From contig NZ_CP019609.1 of the NCBI RefSeq assembly GCF_001998885.1, forward strand, positions 1,476,001 to 1,540,000: a DNA stretch of 64,000 bases, given 5' to 3'. Under the pieces are notes generated by a model. It was not told the DNA's origin and did no database searches. It saw only the letters and a program-made list of their open reading frames with translations. Within the stretch, counting starts at the first letter, position 1. The number at the start of each line of letters is the position of its first letter. Position numbers and translations under genes: made by a program. This stretch comes from Vagococcus penaei. Lineage in GTDB: Bacteria; Bacillota; Bacilli; Lactobacillales; Vagococcaceae. Below, one piece after another: positions 53,866-63,460 of this stretch.

Positions 53866-56289
53866 GTGATCGCTCAAGTAATTGTCGATGTTCCGACAAT
53901 GCAAACGAATCAACCATTTAGTTACCAAATACCATCAGCTTTAGAGTTGTTTGTGGCTGTCGGTATGAGGGTTGAAGTGCCTTTCGGTAATGGTAACCGC
54001 CACATTCAGGGGTTTATCGTGGCTATTAGTGATGAGATGCCTGTAGCACACAAAACTGAGTTAAAAGAAATTGTTCGTTTACTGGATGTCTATCCGGTAC
54101 TTAATCATGAATTATTACAATTAGCAGACGACATGGCGAAAACGACATTTGCGTTTAAAGTGACGTGTCTTCAGACTATGTTGCCCAGTGTGATGCGATC
54201 AACTTATCAAAAATGGGTTGTTTTATTGGCAGATAATTTAGAGTCTAAAGAAGTGACTGAGACTATTTTTAAAGGATTAGGTGAAGTTCCTTGGGAGGAA
54301 GTCGTTGATACCCCTCACTTATCGACTATTCTGCAACTTAGACGTGAAGGCAAGGTTGATATTCGTTATGAAGTAACAACTAAAAATCGTGTGAAAACAG
54401 TACGCGTGATTAAGCGTAAAGCTTCTTTAGTTGAATTAGAACAAGCACTACAAAAGCAACGTGCCAATGCGTACCAAAAACGGCGCTTGCTAGAATTATT
54501 GTTGACCCTAGTTGATGAGAGTGACATTAGTTTTCCTGAATTATTACATGACCATGATTTAACACGTGCAGTTATTAATAATGGTGCAAAAGAAAATTGG
54601 TTGACAATTGAAGAACGTGAAATTTACCGAGATCCTTATGCTTATCAATCTTTTCAGTCTGACCAGGCTCTTTTATTAAATCCTGAACAAAAAACGGCAG
54701 TCGAAGCGATTACGCAAAGTGTGTCTGACCAAGATGCCAAGGTATTTTTAATTGAGGGTGTAACTGGTAGTGGAAAGACTGAAGTTTATTTACAAAGTAT
54801 TGCTGAGGTACTAGGTAAGGGGCAAACTGCTATCATGCTTGTTCCTGAAATTTCATTAACACCTCAAACTGTGACACGATTTAAACGCCGATTTGGTGAT
54901 GACGTAGCAGTTTTACATAGTGGTTTATCACAGGGTGAAAAGTATGATGAATGGCGTAAAATTGAACGTGGTGAAGCACGTGTTGTGGTTGGTGCTCGCT
55001 CGGCTATTTTTGCACCACTTGAAAACATAGGATTGATTGTGATTGATGAAGAACATGAAGGAAGTTATAAACAAGAAGAATCACCACGCTACCATGCACG
55101 AGATTTAGCTATTTGGCGTAGTCAATATCATCATTGTCCAGTCGTCCTAGGTAGTGCGACACCGTCACTAGAATCACGTGCACGCGCACAAAAAAATGTT
55201 TATCACTTACTGCCTTTAACAGAGCGAGCCGTTAGCAATGCTCAATTACCGACAGTAGAGGTGATTGACATGCGGGAAGAAGCTAAAAAAGGTGCACAAA
55301 CTTTTTCTAGCGTATTAGTAGATAAGTTAACAGATAGACTAAGCAAAAAAGAGCAATCAGTCTTAATGTTAAATCGGCGAGGTTTTTCGTCCTTTGTTAT
55401 GTGCCGTGACTGTGGGTATGTGTTGCCTTGCCCAAATTGCGATATTTCCTTAACACTACATATGGATACTAAGACTATGAAGTGTCACTATTGTGGCCAT
55501 GAAGAGCCAATTCCTTATCGTTGTCCCATTTGTGATGGGACTAAAATTCGTTATTACGGGACAGGTACACAGAAAGTCGAAGCGGAATTAAAAGAACTAT
55601 TACCAGAAGCAAGAATTATTCGTATGGATGTGGATACAACACGTAAAAAAGGTAGCCACCAGAAGTTATTGGATCAGATGGAGTCTGGTTCAGCTGATAT
55701 TTTATTAGGTACACAAATGATTGCTAAAGGGCTTGATTTTCCTAATGTAACGTTAGTTGGTGTACTGAATGCTGATACTGCGTTAAATTTGCCTGATTTC
55801 CGGTCGAGTGAACGAACGTTTCAATTGTTAACGCAAGTTAGTGGACGTGCGGGTCGAGGGGCTAAGGCAGGTGAAGTTGTGATTCAAACTTTTAACCCTG
55901 AGCACTATGCAATTCGTTTGGCACAAAGCCAAGATTATGAAGCTTTTTATCGTCATGAAATGCAAATGCGTCATCGCGGAGCTTATCCGCCTTACTATTT
56001 TACTAGTCAGATTGTTGTTAGTCATGAAGAAGAGCAAGTGGCAGCTAAGCGTATTTATCAAGTGGTTACTTTTTTAAAGAACTTTTTGACAGATCAGGCA
56101 ATAGTTTTAGGTCCAACACCCAAATCAATTGCACGTGTCAATAAAAGATATTATTATCAAGTAGTGATTAAGTATCGTCAGGAACCAAGGTTAGATGAGG
56201 CTTTAGAACTTATCTTACAAGAATCACAGAAAGATATTCGTCAGGGGTTGCGACTATCGATTGATATGGAACCCCAACATTTTATTTAA
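53866..56289 (+). CDS. priA: Primosomal replication protein N' (helicase PriA)
   Basis: Restarts stalled replication forks. 807 residues from GTG 53866 (GGAAGTGG upstream); an in-frame GTG at 53854 overlaps the ribosome binding site. N-terminal DNA-binding region VDVPTMQTNQPFSYQIP. Walker A GVTGSGKTEVYL (about 300-311), DEEH box, eight zinc cysteines between CRDCGYVLPCPNC and CPICDG (about 510-560), and helicase motifs GTQMIAKGLDFPNV and QVSGRAGRG. def follows after 15 nt. Confidence 0.95.
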   Translation: MIAQVIVDVPTMQTNQPFSYQIPSALELFVAVGMRVEVPFGNGNRHIQGFIVAISDEMPVAHKTELKEIVRLLDVYPVLNHELLQLADDMAKTTFAFKVTCLQTMLPSVMRSTYQKWVVLLADNLESKEVTETIFKGLGEVPWEEVVDTPHLSTILQLRREGKVDIRYEVTTKNRVKTVRVIKRKASLVELEQALQKQRANAYQKRRLLELLLTLVDESDISFPELLHDHDLTRAVINNGAKENWLTIEEREIYRDPYAYQSFQSDQALLLNPEQKTAVEAITQSVSDQDAKVFLIEGVTGSGKTEVYLQSIAEVLGKGQTAIMLVPEISLTPQTVTRFKRRFGDDVAVLHSGLSQGEKYDEWRKIERGEARVVVGARSAIFAPLENIGLIVIDEEHEGSYKQEESPRYHARDLAIWRSQYHHCPVVLGSATPSLESRARAQKNVYHLLPLTERAVSNAQLPTVEVIDMREEAKKGAQTFSSVLVDKLTDRLSKKEQSVLMLNRRGFSSFVMCRDCGYVLPCPNCDISLTLHMDTKTMKCHYCGHEEPIPYRCPICDGTKIRYYGTGTQKVEAELKELLPEARIIRMDVDTTRKKGSHQKLLDQMESGSADILLGTQMIAKGLDFPNVTLVGVLNADTALNLPDFRSSERTFQLLTQVSGRAGRGAKAGEVVIQTFNPEHYAIRLAQSQDYEAFYRHEMQMRHRGAYPPYYFTSQIVVSHEEEQVAAKRIYQVVTFLKNFLTDQAIVLGPTPKSIARVNKRYYYQVVIKYRQEPRLDEALELILQESQKDIRQGLRLSIDMEPQHFI

Positions 56290-56304
56290 AAGGGGGCGTT
56301 GCAG

Positions 56305-56799
56305 TTGAAAAAAGTTATTACTTATCCGAATGACGTGTTAATAACACCGTGTCGGACAGTAAAAAAAATCACACCTAAATTATTGCGTTTATTAGATGAA
56401 ATGTACGATACGATGGTAGCACGTGATGCGATTGGACTTGCTGCTAACCAACTGGGTGTATCTGAACGTGTTGTTGTGATTGAATTAGACGATGAAACAG
56501 GTTTATTTGAAATGATTAATCCTGAAATTATTGCTAAAAGTAAAGAAATGTCAGTTGATGTTGAGGGTTGCTTAAGTTTTCCTGGAACATTTGGGACCGT
56601 CGAAAGACATGAAGAAGTCACGATACGTTATATCGATCGTGAAGGGTATGAAATGGAAGTCGATGCAACTGGTTATTTGGCACGAGCTTTCCAACATGAG
56701 TTAGAGCACCTAGACGGGCAGTTATTCACTGATAAAATTATTGAAATCATCGCACCTGATGAGCTAGATGACTATATGGAGGCACACGGCTATGACTAA
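56305..56799 (+). CDS. def: Peptide deformylase
   Basis: Removes the formyl group from nascent proteins. 164 residues from TTG 56305 (AGGGGG 8 nt upstream); TTG 56299 is too close. The three metal-site motifs: I GLAANQLGV (usual GLAAPQ, so Pro is replaced by Asn), II EGCLSFPG with the Cys ligand, III QHELEHLDG with two His and Glu. Placed between priA and fmt. Overlaps fmt by 8 nt. Confidence 0.93.
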   Translation: MKKVITYPNDVLITPCRTVKKITPKLLRLLDEMYDTMVARDAIGLAANQLGVSERVVVIELDDETGLFEMINPEIIAKSKEMSVDVEGCLSFPGTFGTVERHEEVTIRYIDREGYEMEVDATGYLARAFQHELEHLDGQLFTDKIIEIIAPDELDDYMEAHGYD

Positions 56800-57739
56800 A
56801 ATTGTATTTATGGGAACACCGGCATTTTCAGTTCCGATTCTTGAAAGTTTGATTGAGCATGATGAGTATGATGTGATTGCAGTTGTCACACAACCAGACC
56901 GACCAGTGGGGCGCAAAAAAGTTTTGACGCCACCGCCAGTGAAAGAAGCAGCTGTACGTCACGGGCTAGAAGTTCTACAACCAGAAAAAATTTCTGGTTC
57001 GCCGGAATTAGATCGAGTGATTGACTTAGCGCCAGATTTAATTGTGACTGCTGCTTTTGGTCAATTTTTGCCTGAGCGGCTATTAAAAGCACCGAAACTT
57101 GGGGCAATTAATGTGCACGCATCATTGTTACCAAAGTATCGTGGCGGTGCACCAGTTCATTATTCTATTATGAAAGGTGAAAAGGAAACAGGCGTCACTA
57201 TTATGGAAATGGTGAAAAAAATGGATGCTGGTGATATGTTAGCGCAACGTGCTATTCCGATTGATAAAACGGATGATGTCGGAAGTATGTTTGATAAATT
57301 AAGTATCGTTGGCCGGGAGCTGTTACTAGAGACGCTACCTAAACTAATTTCTGACGATTTGACACCAACACCACAAGATGAGACACACGTGACATATTCA
57401 CCCAATATTTCACGTGACGAGGAGCAGATTGATTGGTCAATGACTGCTGAACAAATCGATTGCCAAGTCCGTGGTATGCGTCCTTGGCCTGTTGCATACG
57501 CGATGCATCAAGGGACGCGTTGGAAGATTTGGGACGTCACGCCTTTAGAAGAGGAAACAACACACGCACAACCAGGAGAAATTATTGGTTTGACGAAAAA
57601 AGCCATTAAAGTCGCTTGTGGTAGTGGAACTGTTTTACAAATTAATCGATTACAACCAGCTGGGAAAGGTCAATTGACCGCAAGTGAATTTTTAAACGGG
57701 GTTGGTCGTCAGTTAGAAATGGGAGAAAAAGTTGAGTAA
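56792..57739 (+). CDS. fmt: Methionyl-tRNA formyltransferase
   Basis: Formylates initiator Met-tRNA, the partner reaction of Def. 315 residues from ATG 56792 (TGGAGG upstream). MTKIVFMGTPAFSVPILESL, INVHASLLPKYRGGAPVHYS (formyl-THF site), MEMVKKMDAGDML and the C-terminal OB domain QLTASEFLNG. Overlaps both def and rsmB, indicating translational coupling. Confidence 0.96.
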   Translation: MTKIVFMGTPAFSVPILESLIEHDEYDVIAVVTQPDRPVGRKKVLTPPPVKEAAVRHGLEVLQPEKISGSPELDRVIDLAPDLIVTAAFGQFLPERLLKAPKLGAINVHASLLPKYRGGAPVHYSIMKGEKETGVTIMEMVKKMDAGDMLAQRAIPIDKTDDVGSMFDKLSIVGRELLLETLPKLISDDLTPTPQDETHVTYSPNISRDEEQIDWSMTAEQIDCQVRGMRPWPVAYAMHQGTRWKIWDVTPLEEETTHAQPGEIIGLTKKAIKVACGSGTVLQINRLQPAGKGQLTASEFLNGVGRQLEMGEKVE

Positions 57740-59108
57740 AAGTAAAAAGAAAAAAATACCAAAGCATGTCTATAAAAATCCACGTTATGTGGCATTAGAG
57801 TTATTAATCAAAGTAGCCGCAAATCAAGGCTATTCAAATGTTCTGATTAATGAAAGTATTAAATATTATCAATTATCAAATCAAGATGCTCGTTTGATGA
57901 CAGAAATTGTTTATGGCACCATCAGTCATCGCCTAACACTAGAGTATTATTTAGCTCCCTTCATTGAACGTGCGAAGAAAGTTGAACCTTGGGTAAAAGA
58001 GTTGTTACTATTATCAATTTATCAAATGGAATATCTAGATAAGGTACCGATGTATGGTATTATCAATGATGCTGTAGAAATTGCTAAGGGAAAAGGCAAT
58101 GATGGTGTCGGTAAATTTGTTAACGGCGTTTTACGTACTTTTCAGCGCCAAGGTATTCCTGAATTGGATGCTATTACAGATCCGATTGAACGTTTATCTG
58201 TTGAAATCAGCTTACCAATATGGTTAACAGAACGATTTGTTGCTGATATTGGTTTAGATGCGACACGCGAACTTGGCGAATCTCTTTTAGAACCAAGTCA
58301 AGTGAGTGGACGTGTGGATACACGAGAACTGTCACGAGAAGATGCAATGGCTCAACTAATAGAAGAGGGTCTTGCGGTTAAAGAAAGTCAGGTATCACCT
58401 TATGGGGTAGTTGCTGAGAAAGGCTTTTTAGCTGGTAGTCAGTTATTTAAACAAGGTCAATTAACTGTTCAAGATGAAACGTCGATGTTGGTTGCTCCAA
58501 GTATCCAACTAGAACCAGATCACCAAGTTCTAGACACTTGTGCAGCACCAGGTGGTAAAACAACTCATATAGCCACATTTTTAGATGCGGCTTTAGGTGG
58601 GAAAGTGTTGGCATTGGACATTCATCCACGTAAGCTGACCTTAATTGAAGAGAATGCTAAGCGACTAAATGTCATGAATGTTGTAGAAACGAAAGCAATG
58701 GATGCTAGACAGGCACGTGAGGAATTTGCTGATGACTCATTTGACCGAATTTTAGTCGATGCACCTTGTTCTGGTTTAGGCTTGCTCAGACGAAAGCCAG
58801 ATATTAAATATAGTAAATCAGCAGATGATTTTCTAAACTTACAACGCATTCAGTTAGAAATTCTTGCAAGTATTGCGAACAAAGTGAAGAAATACGGTAT
58901 AATAACTTATAGCACATGTACAATAACAAAAGAAGAAAATGAAGATGTCGTAGCGATGTTTCTTGCTGCTCATCCTAATTTTGAGTTGATTGATGTTGCT
59001 GGTGCGGCTCATTTAACAAAAAGTTATCATGATAAACTTTTAAAAGTCTATCCACATCATTACCAAACAGACGGTTTCTTTATCAGTTGCTTCAAAAGAA
59101 TAAGCTAA
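57732..59108 (+). CDS. rsmB: 16S rRNA (cytosine-967-C5)-methyltransferase
   Basis: 458 residues. TTG start with GGGAG 6 nt upstream, overlapping the fmt stop by 8 nt. N-terminal NusB-like domain (RYVALELLIKVAANQGYSNV) followed by the methyltransferase: SAM loop DTCAAPGGKTTHIA (about 257-270), DAPCSGLGLLRRKPD and YSTCTITKEENE, with the two catalytic cysteines of the RsmB type. Confidence 0.95.
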   Translation: MSKSKKKKIPKHVYKNPRYVALELLIKVAANQGYSNVLINESIKYYQLSNQDARLMTEIVYGTISHRLTLEYYLAPFIERAKKVEPWVKELLLLSIYQMEYLDKVPMYGIINDAVEIAKGKGNDGVGKFVNGVLRTFQRQGIPELDAITDPIERLSVEISLPIWLTERFVADIGLDATRELGESLLEPSQVSGRVDTRELSREDAMAQLIEEGLAVKESQVSPYGVVAEKGFLAGSQLFKQGQLTVQDETSMLVAPSIQLEPDHQVLDTCAAPGGKTTHIATFLDAALGGKVLALDIHPRKLTLIEENAKRLNVMNVVETKAMDARQAREEFADDSFDRILVDAPCSGLGLLRRKPDIKYSKSADDFLNLQRIQLEILASIANKVKKYGIITYSTCTITKEENEDVVAMFLAAHPNFELIDVAGAAHLTKSYHDKLLKVYPHHYQTDGFFISCFKRIS

Positions 59109-59141
59109 GAATGTTTCTAAGTAAGGGAGTGTTAAGCTAGT

Positions 59142-59894
59142 ATGCAAATTGAATGTCAAACAAATGTCGGTCGTAAACGTAAGAATAATCAAGACACTGT
59201 TGGAACGTATGTGAATCAAGCTGGTATCGTTTTAGCAATAGTTGCTGATGGAATGGGAGGTCATTTAGCTGGAGACCAAGCTAGTTTTTTAGCTGTCACT
59301 GGACTAGGGGCTGTTTGGGAAGCGACAACAATTGCTGACCATGATGCCATTGGTAAATGGTTAGTTGACCGAATTCAAGAAGAAAATGATATTATTTATG
59401 CGGAAGGTACTAATAATCCTGAAAAATATGGTATGGGAACGACAATTGTGGCGGCGATTCCGCTAAATGGTCAACTACTTTTAGCGCATGTCGGTGATAG
59501 CCGCGCATATCTTGTGCGTAATCACGAAATTAAACAGTTGACTGAAGACCATTCTTTAGTGAATGAACTAGTTAAAACGGGAGAAATTACTAAAGAAATG
59601 GCGCTAAATCATCCTAAGAAAAATATTTTAGTTCGATCTGTAGGTGTCCCTGGTCGAGTGGATGTTGATTTGTCGTTGCTGACTATTCAAGAAAATGATC
59701 AAATTCTATTATGCTCTGATGGGTTAACCAATATGTTGTCCGACATTTTTATTAAAAGCATTGTGACACAGGAAATTTCTTTAAATCAGAAAGTGGAACA
59801 ATTAATTACGGAGGCCAATGAAGCAGGTGGAACAGATAATATAACTGTTTTGCTAATGTCGTTTAAGTCTGATGGAAAGGAGGCATATGATTAA
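59142..59894 (+). CDS. stp: PP2C-type serine/threonine phosphatase (Stp/PrpC)
   Basis: Dephosphorylates targets of the adjacent PASTA kinase. 250 residues. Metal-site motifs: GRKRKNNQD (about 11-19), VADGMGGH (about 34-41), VGDSRAYL (about 117-124), LCSDGLTNML (about 190-199), and GGTDNITVL near the end. AAGGGAG precedes the ATG. Its stop overlaps the kinase start by one base. Confidence 0.95.
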   Translation: MQIECQTNVGRKRKNNQDTVGTYVNQAGIVLAIVADGMGGHLAGDQASFLAVTGLGAVWEATTIADHDAIGKWLVDRIQEENDIIYAEGTNNPEKYGMGTTIVAAIPLNGQLLLAHVGDSRAYLVRNHEIKQLTEDHSLVNELVKTGEITKEMALNHPKKNILVRSVGVPGRVDVDLSLLTIQENDQILLCSDGLTNMLSDIFIKSIVTQEISLNQKVEQLITEANEAGGTDNITVLLMSFKSDGKEAYD

Positions 59895-61789
59895 TGATTA
59901 GTATCGGTCAAAAAATTGGGGAACGTTATGAAATTATTGGCAATATCGGCAGTGGTGGTATGGCTAATGTTTACTTAGCGAGAGATTTAATTCTTAATCG
60001 TGAAGTTGCGATTAAAGTTTTGCGATTTGATTTTCAAAATGATCAAGATGCCATTCGCCGTTTTCAACGTGAAGCACTTGCAGCAACGGAAATGGTGCAC
60101 CAAAATATTGTCGGTGTGTATGATGTTGGTGAAGAAAATGGCATGCAATATATTGTCATGGAATACGTTGAAGGAACGGATTTAAAACAATACATTAAGC
60201 ATAATTCTCCTATATCATTACCAGTAGTCGTTAATATTATGGAACAAATTTTGGCTGCTATCTCGGTTGCACACCAGCATCAAATTATTCATCGTGATTT
60301 AAAGCCACAAAATATTCTGATTGCAAAAGATGGTACCGTGAAGATTACTGATTTTGGGATAGCCATTGCTTTATCAGAAACGTCAATTACTCAAACAAAT
60401 ACATTGTTAGGATCCGTACACTACTTGTCACCAGAACAAGCTCGTGGTGGCATGGCAACACGTCAGTCGGATATTTATGCACTAGGAATTATTTTGTATG
60501 AACTCTTGACAGGAGTTGTACCTTTCGAAGGTGAGTCAGCAGTTTCAATTGCATTGAAACATTTTCAAAACGATATTCCGTCCGTTATACGTTTTAATCC
60601 TAACATTCCGCAACCACTAGAGAATGTTGTATTACATGCAACGGCTAAAGAAATTGCGGATCGTTACCAAACAGTCAATGAAATGTACGAGGATATTCGA
60701 ACAAGCTTAGATCCATCACGTGCGGATGAACCAGTTTTTAAACCAAGTGTCATGACAGATGATACAATTATGTTAACACCAATAACTGAGCCAGTTCCGA
60801 CAGAAGTCCCACCAGTTCCTAACAAAAATAGCGATGATTCGAATACATCTCTGAATGCCGATGATACAACAAGTGATCCTAAAAAGCAGTCAAAAAAAAG
60901 AAAAGTGAAACCAATGTTTCTTGTTTTAGCGGCCATTTTTATTCTTGTGTCAGGAGGTTTATATGTTTTTGGTCGAAGTGGTCAAGAAATTGCTGTTCCT
61001 GATGTGACTGGTAAAACGGAAGCTGAAGCGGTTGCTATACTGGAAAAAGAAAAGTTGCGTGTGAATCCTACTGTTCAGAAAATCTCTGATGATTCCGTGA
61101 AAAAAGGAACAGTTGTCCGGACGAATCCAGTTTCGGGGTCGAAGGTAAAGGCGAAAGCTGAGGTGACTCTCTATATTAGTTCCGGTGATAAAGAGATTAC
61201 AATGAGTGATTTTTCAAGTATGGACGTCGATGACGTGAAGAATCAATTACTAAATGAAGGCTTTTTAGAAGGTAACATTCAAACGAAGGAAGAATTCTCT
61301 GATAGTATTTCGACTAATCGTGTTATTAAGCAAACGCCAAAATCTGGGAAAAAAGTAGTTCCTAGTGAAACTAAAGTAGTGTTAACGGTTAGCAAAGGAC
61401 CTAAAACATTTAAATTAGAAAACATGTATAATTATTCTAGCAATCGAGCTCGAAGCTACATTGACAGTGTAGGCTTAGAATTGATTGAAGAACTAACGGA
61501 ATACAGTGACACCGTTCCAGCTGGACAAGTCATTTATACGGTACCAAGTAGTGGGACTGAAATGCAAAAAGGTGATCAAATTACTATTGTGTATTCAGCT
61601 GGTAAAAAACCAACTACTGCGCCATCGACAACACCTTCTAGTACGCAATCATCGTCTGATACGTCTGGTGAATCTAAGCCTACAACAGAAACAACCAACG
61701 ATCACGGTGGTGAGAAACCAGATAATTCAAAAGATGATGACAGAGATAATGATCAAAATAGTGGTAATCAAAACGATAAAAATCAATAA
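59894..61789 (+). CDS. prkC: PASTA-domain serine/threonine kinase (PrkC/IreK/Stk)
   Basis: Membrane kinase sensing peptidoglycan or lipid II. 631 residues. N-terminal Hanks kinase: GSGGMANVYLA, Lys41 (AIKVL), HRDLKPQN (about 133-140), DFGIA. One membrane segment (PMFLVLAAIFILVSGGLYVF, about 338-357) is followed by three PASTA domains (about 368-435, 436-502, 503-570). The C-terminal S/T then D/N-rich tail (about 572-631) is low-complexity. In enterococci IreK controls cephalosporin tolerance and cell-wall homeostasis. Co-translated with stp. Confidence 0.95.
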   Translation: MISIGQKIGERYEIIGNIGSGGMANVYLARDLILNREVAIKVLRFDFQNDQDAIRRFQREALAATEMVHQNIVGVYDVGEENGMQYIVMEYVEGTDLKQYIKHNSPISLPVVVNIMEQILAAISVAHQHQIIHRDLKPQNILIAKDGTVKITDFGIAIALSETSITQTNTLLGSVHYLSPEQARGGMATRQSDIYALGIILYELLTGVVPFEGESAVSIALKHFQNDIPSVIRFNPNIPQPLENVVLHATAKEIADRYQTVNEMYEDIRTSLDPSRADEPVFKPSVMTDDTIMLTPITEPVPTEVPPVPNKNSDDSNTSLNADDTTSDPKKQSKKRKVKPMFLVLAAIFILVSGGLYVFGRSGQEIAVPDVTGKTEAEAVAILEKEKLRVNPTVQKISDDSVKKGTVVRTNPVSGSKVKAKAEVTLYISSGDKEITMSDFSSMDVDDVKNQLLNEGFLEGNIQTKEEFSDSISTNRVIKQTPKSGKKVVPSETKVVLTVSKGPKTFKLENMYNYSSNRARSYIDSVGLELIEELTEYSDTVPAGQVIYTVPSSGTEMQKGDQITIVYSAGKKPTTAPSTTPSSTQSSSDTSGESKPTTETTNDHGGEKPDNSKDDDRDNDQNSGNQNDKNQ

Positions 61790-61810
61790 TTGATTTTTAT
61801 CGTTTTTTAT
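61772..61810 (+). terminator. Terminator with the prkC stop codon in its loop
   Basis: Fifteen bases AACGATAAAAATCAA (61772-61786) pair perfectly with TTGATTTTTATCGTT (61790-61804). The loop is exactly the stop codon TAA (61787-61789). A T tract follows. Confidence 0.93.
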
Positions 61811-61851
61811 TTATGAATTTTTGAGGTTACTAACGATAAGCTAGTAAAATA

Positions 61852-61860
61852 TGCTACAAT
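61852..61860 (+). promoter_or_regulatory. Extended -10 promoter before rsgA
   Basis: TGCTACAAT, a TGn extended -10, about 50 bp before the rsgA start; no clear -35. Confidence 0.45.
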
Positions 61861-61908
61861 AATTTTATAGATAAGAAAGCGATTTGATTGATTATAAGGA
61901 GGAATAAA

Positions 61909-62790
61909 ATGTCGAAAGGCCAGATTATTAAGGCTTTAAGTGGGTTTTATTATGTAGCAAGTGAAGGGGTTACTTATCAAACTAGAGGCCGTGGGAATTT
62001 CAGAAATCGACAGATCACACCACTTGTGGGTGATTACGTTGAATTTGAAAGCACTAATTTAACTGACGGTTATGTTCTTGATATTTTACCAAGGAAAAAT
62101 GAATTGGTTCGACCGCAAGTAGCCAATATTGATCAAGCAGTTGTTGTAACTAGTTGTGTAGAGCCTAATTTTTCATTTAATTTACTTGATCGATTTTTAG
62201 TTACTTTAGAGGAAAAATATATCACACCTGTTATTTATGTTACGAAATTAGACTTAGCTAATGATGCTATAAAACAGGCAATGGTAGATATGCGCGAAGC
62301 CTATACAGATATGGGGTATCAAGTATTATTTTCGCAAACAACTGATTTAGCGGAGTTAAAATCGTTGTTTATGAATCGTCTGACAGTATTTATGGGACAA
62401 TCTGGCGCTGGAAAATCGACTTTGTTAAATGAATTAGTTCCGGATTTGAATTTAGCTGTTGGCGATATTTCTGTTGCGTTAGGCCGAGGTAAACACACCA
62501 CGCGTCATGTGGAATTAATTCCAATTTCAGGTGGCTTAGTTGCGGATACTCCAGGGTTTAGCTCGATTGATTTTTTAGAGATGGATACGACTGAATTACC
62601 AAAATGTTTTCCTGATTTTCTCGCCGTAGCTGATAATTGTAAGTTCCGTGAATGCCAGCATCGTAAAGAACCAAAATGTGCTGTTAAAGCTGGAGTAGCA
62701 GATGAAATGATTTTAGATAGTCGTTATAATAATTATTTACAGTTTTATGATGAAATTGCTAATCGCAAACCAATTTATAGAAAAAAGTGA
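61909..62790 (+). CDS. rsgA: Ribosome small-subunit-dependent GTPase A
   Basis: Assists late 30S maturation. 293 residues from ATG 61909 (AGGAGG upstream). N-terminal OB-fold, then the circularly permuted GTPase: G4 VTKLD, G1 GQSGAGKSTLLNEL (about 164-177), G2 GRGKHTTRHVELI, G3 DTPGFSS. C-terminal zinc knuckle with CKFRECQHRKEPKCAV. rpe follows after 10 nt and then thiN, the standard order. Confidence 0.96.
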   Translation: MSKGQIIKALSGFYYVASEGVTYQTRGRGNFRNRQITPLVGDYVEFESTNLTDGYVLDILPRKNELVRPQVANIDQAVVVTSCVEPNFSFNLLDRFLVTLEEKYITPVIYVTKLDLANDAIKQAMVDMREAYTDMGYQVLFSQTTDLAELKSLFMNRLTVFMGQSGAGKSTLLNELVPDLNLAVGDISVALGRGKHTTRHVELIPISGGLVADTPGFSSIDFLEMDTTELPKCFPDFLAVADNCKFRECQHRKEPKCAVKAGVADEMILDSRYNNYLQFYDEIANRKPIYRKK

Positions 62791-62800
62791 GTGAATAAAA

Positions 62801-63460
62801 ATGATAAAAATAGCTCCATCGATTTTAAGTGCAGATTTTGCTAATTTAGAAAAAGATATTAAGGAAGTTGAGCAACATGGTGTTGAGTATCTACATATTG
62901 ATGTAATGGACGGTCAATTTGTACCAAATATTACATTTGGCCCAAGTATGGTATCGGCTATTAGACCAATTACTGATTTAGTACTTGACGTTCATTTGAT
63001 GATTGTTAATCCTGAACGTTATATTGATGATTTTGTTAAAGCAGGTGCCGATATTGTGACTGTTCACGCTGAAAGTACCGTCCATTTACACCGTGCGTTA
63101 CAGATGATTAAAGCTGCGGGAGCCAAGGCTGGGGTCGTAATTAATCCTGGCACGTCTATTGATAGTATTAAACATGTTTTAAGTCTAGCTGACCTAGTCT
63201 TGATTATGACGGTTAATCCTGGTTTTGGTGGTCAAGCATTTATTTCAGAGTGCCTAGATAAAGTCCGGGAATTAGCAACATTAAGGACAAAATGTGACTA
63301 TCACTATGAAATTGAAATTGATGGTGGCGTTGATAACGTGACAGCAAAAGATTGTGTTGCTGCTGGAGCAGATGTTCTAGTTGCAGGGTCATATATTTAT
63401 GGTGCTGACAATCGTGGAGAACGAATCGCTCAGCTAAGAGGAGCGACGTTTGGTGATTAA
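62801..63460 (+). CDS. rpe: Ribulose-phosphate 3-epimerase
   Basis: Interconverts ribulose 5-phosphate and xylulose 5-phosphate. 219 residues, TIM barrel: IAPSILSADFANLE, HIDVMDGQFVPNITFGP, VHLMIVNPERYI, MTVNPGFGGQAFI and EIDGGVDN with the catalytic Asp residues. The ribosome binding site (GTGAGTG) is weak, suggesting coupling to rsgA. Its end overlaps the thiN start. Confidence 0.96.
   Translation: MIKIAPSILSADFANLEKDIKEVEQHGVEYLHIDVMDGQFVPNITFGPSMVSAIRPITDLVLDVHLMIVNPERYIDDFVKAGADIVTVHAESTVHLHRALQMIKAAGAKAGVVINPGTSIDSIKHVLSLADLVLIMTVNPGFGGQAFISECLDKVRELATLRTKCDYHYEIEIDGGVDNVTAKDCVAAGADVLVAGSYIYGADNRGERIAQLRGATFGD

Noticed and set aside
53854-53866. priA start at GTG 53854
   Set aside because: The AAAGGA site is too close for that codon; GTG 53866 matches the conserved VIVDVPT start and has correct spacing.
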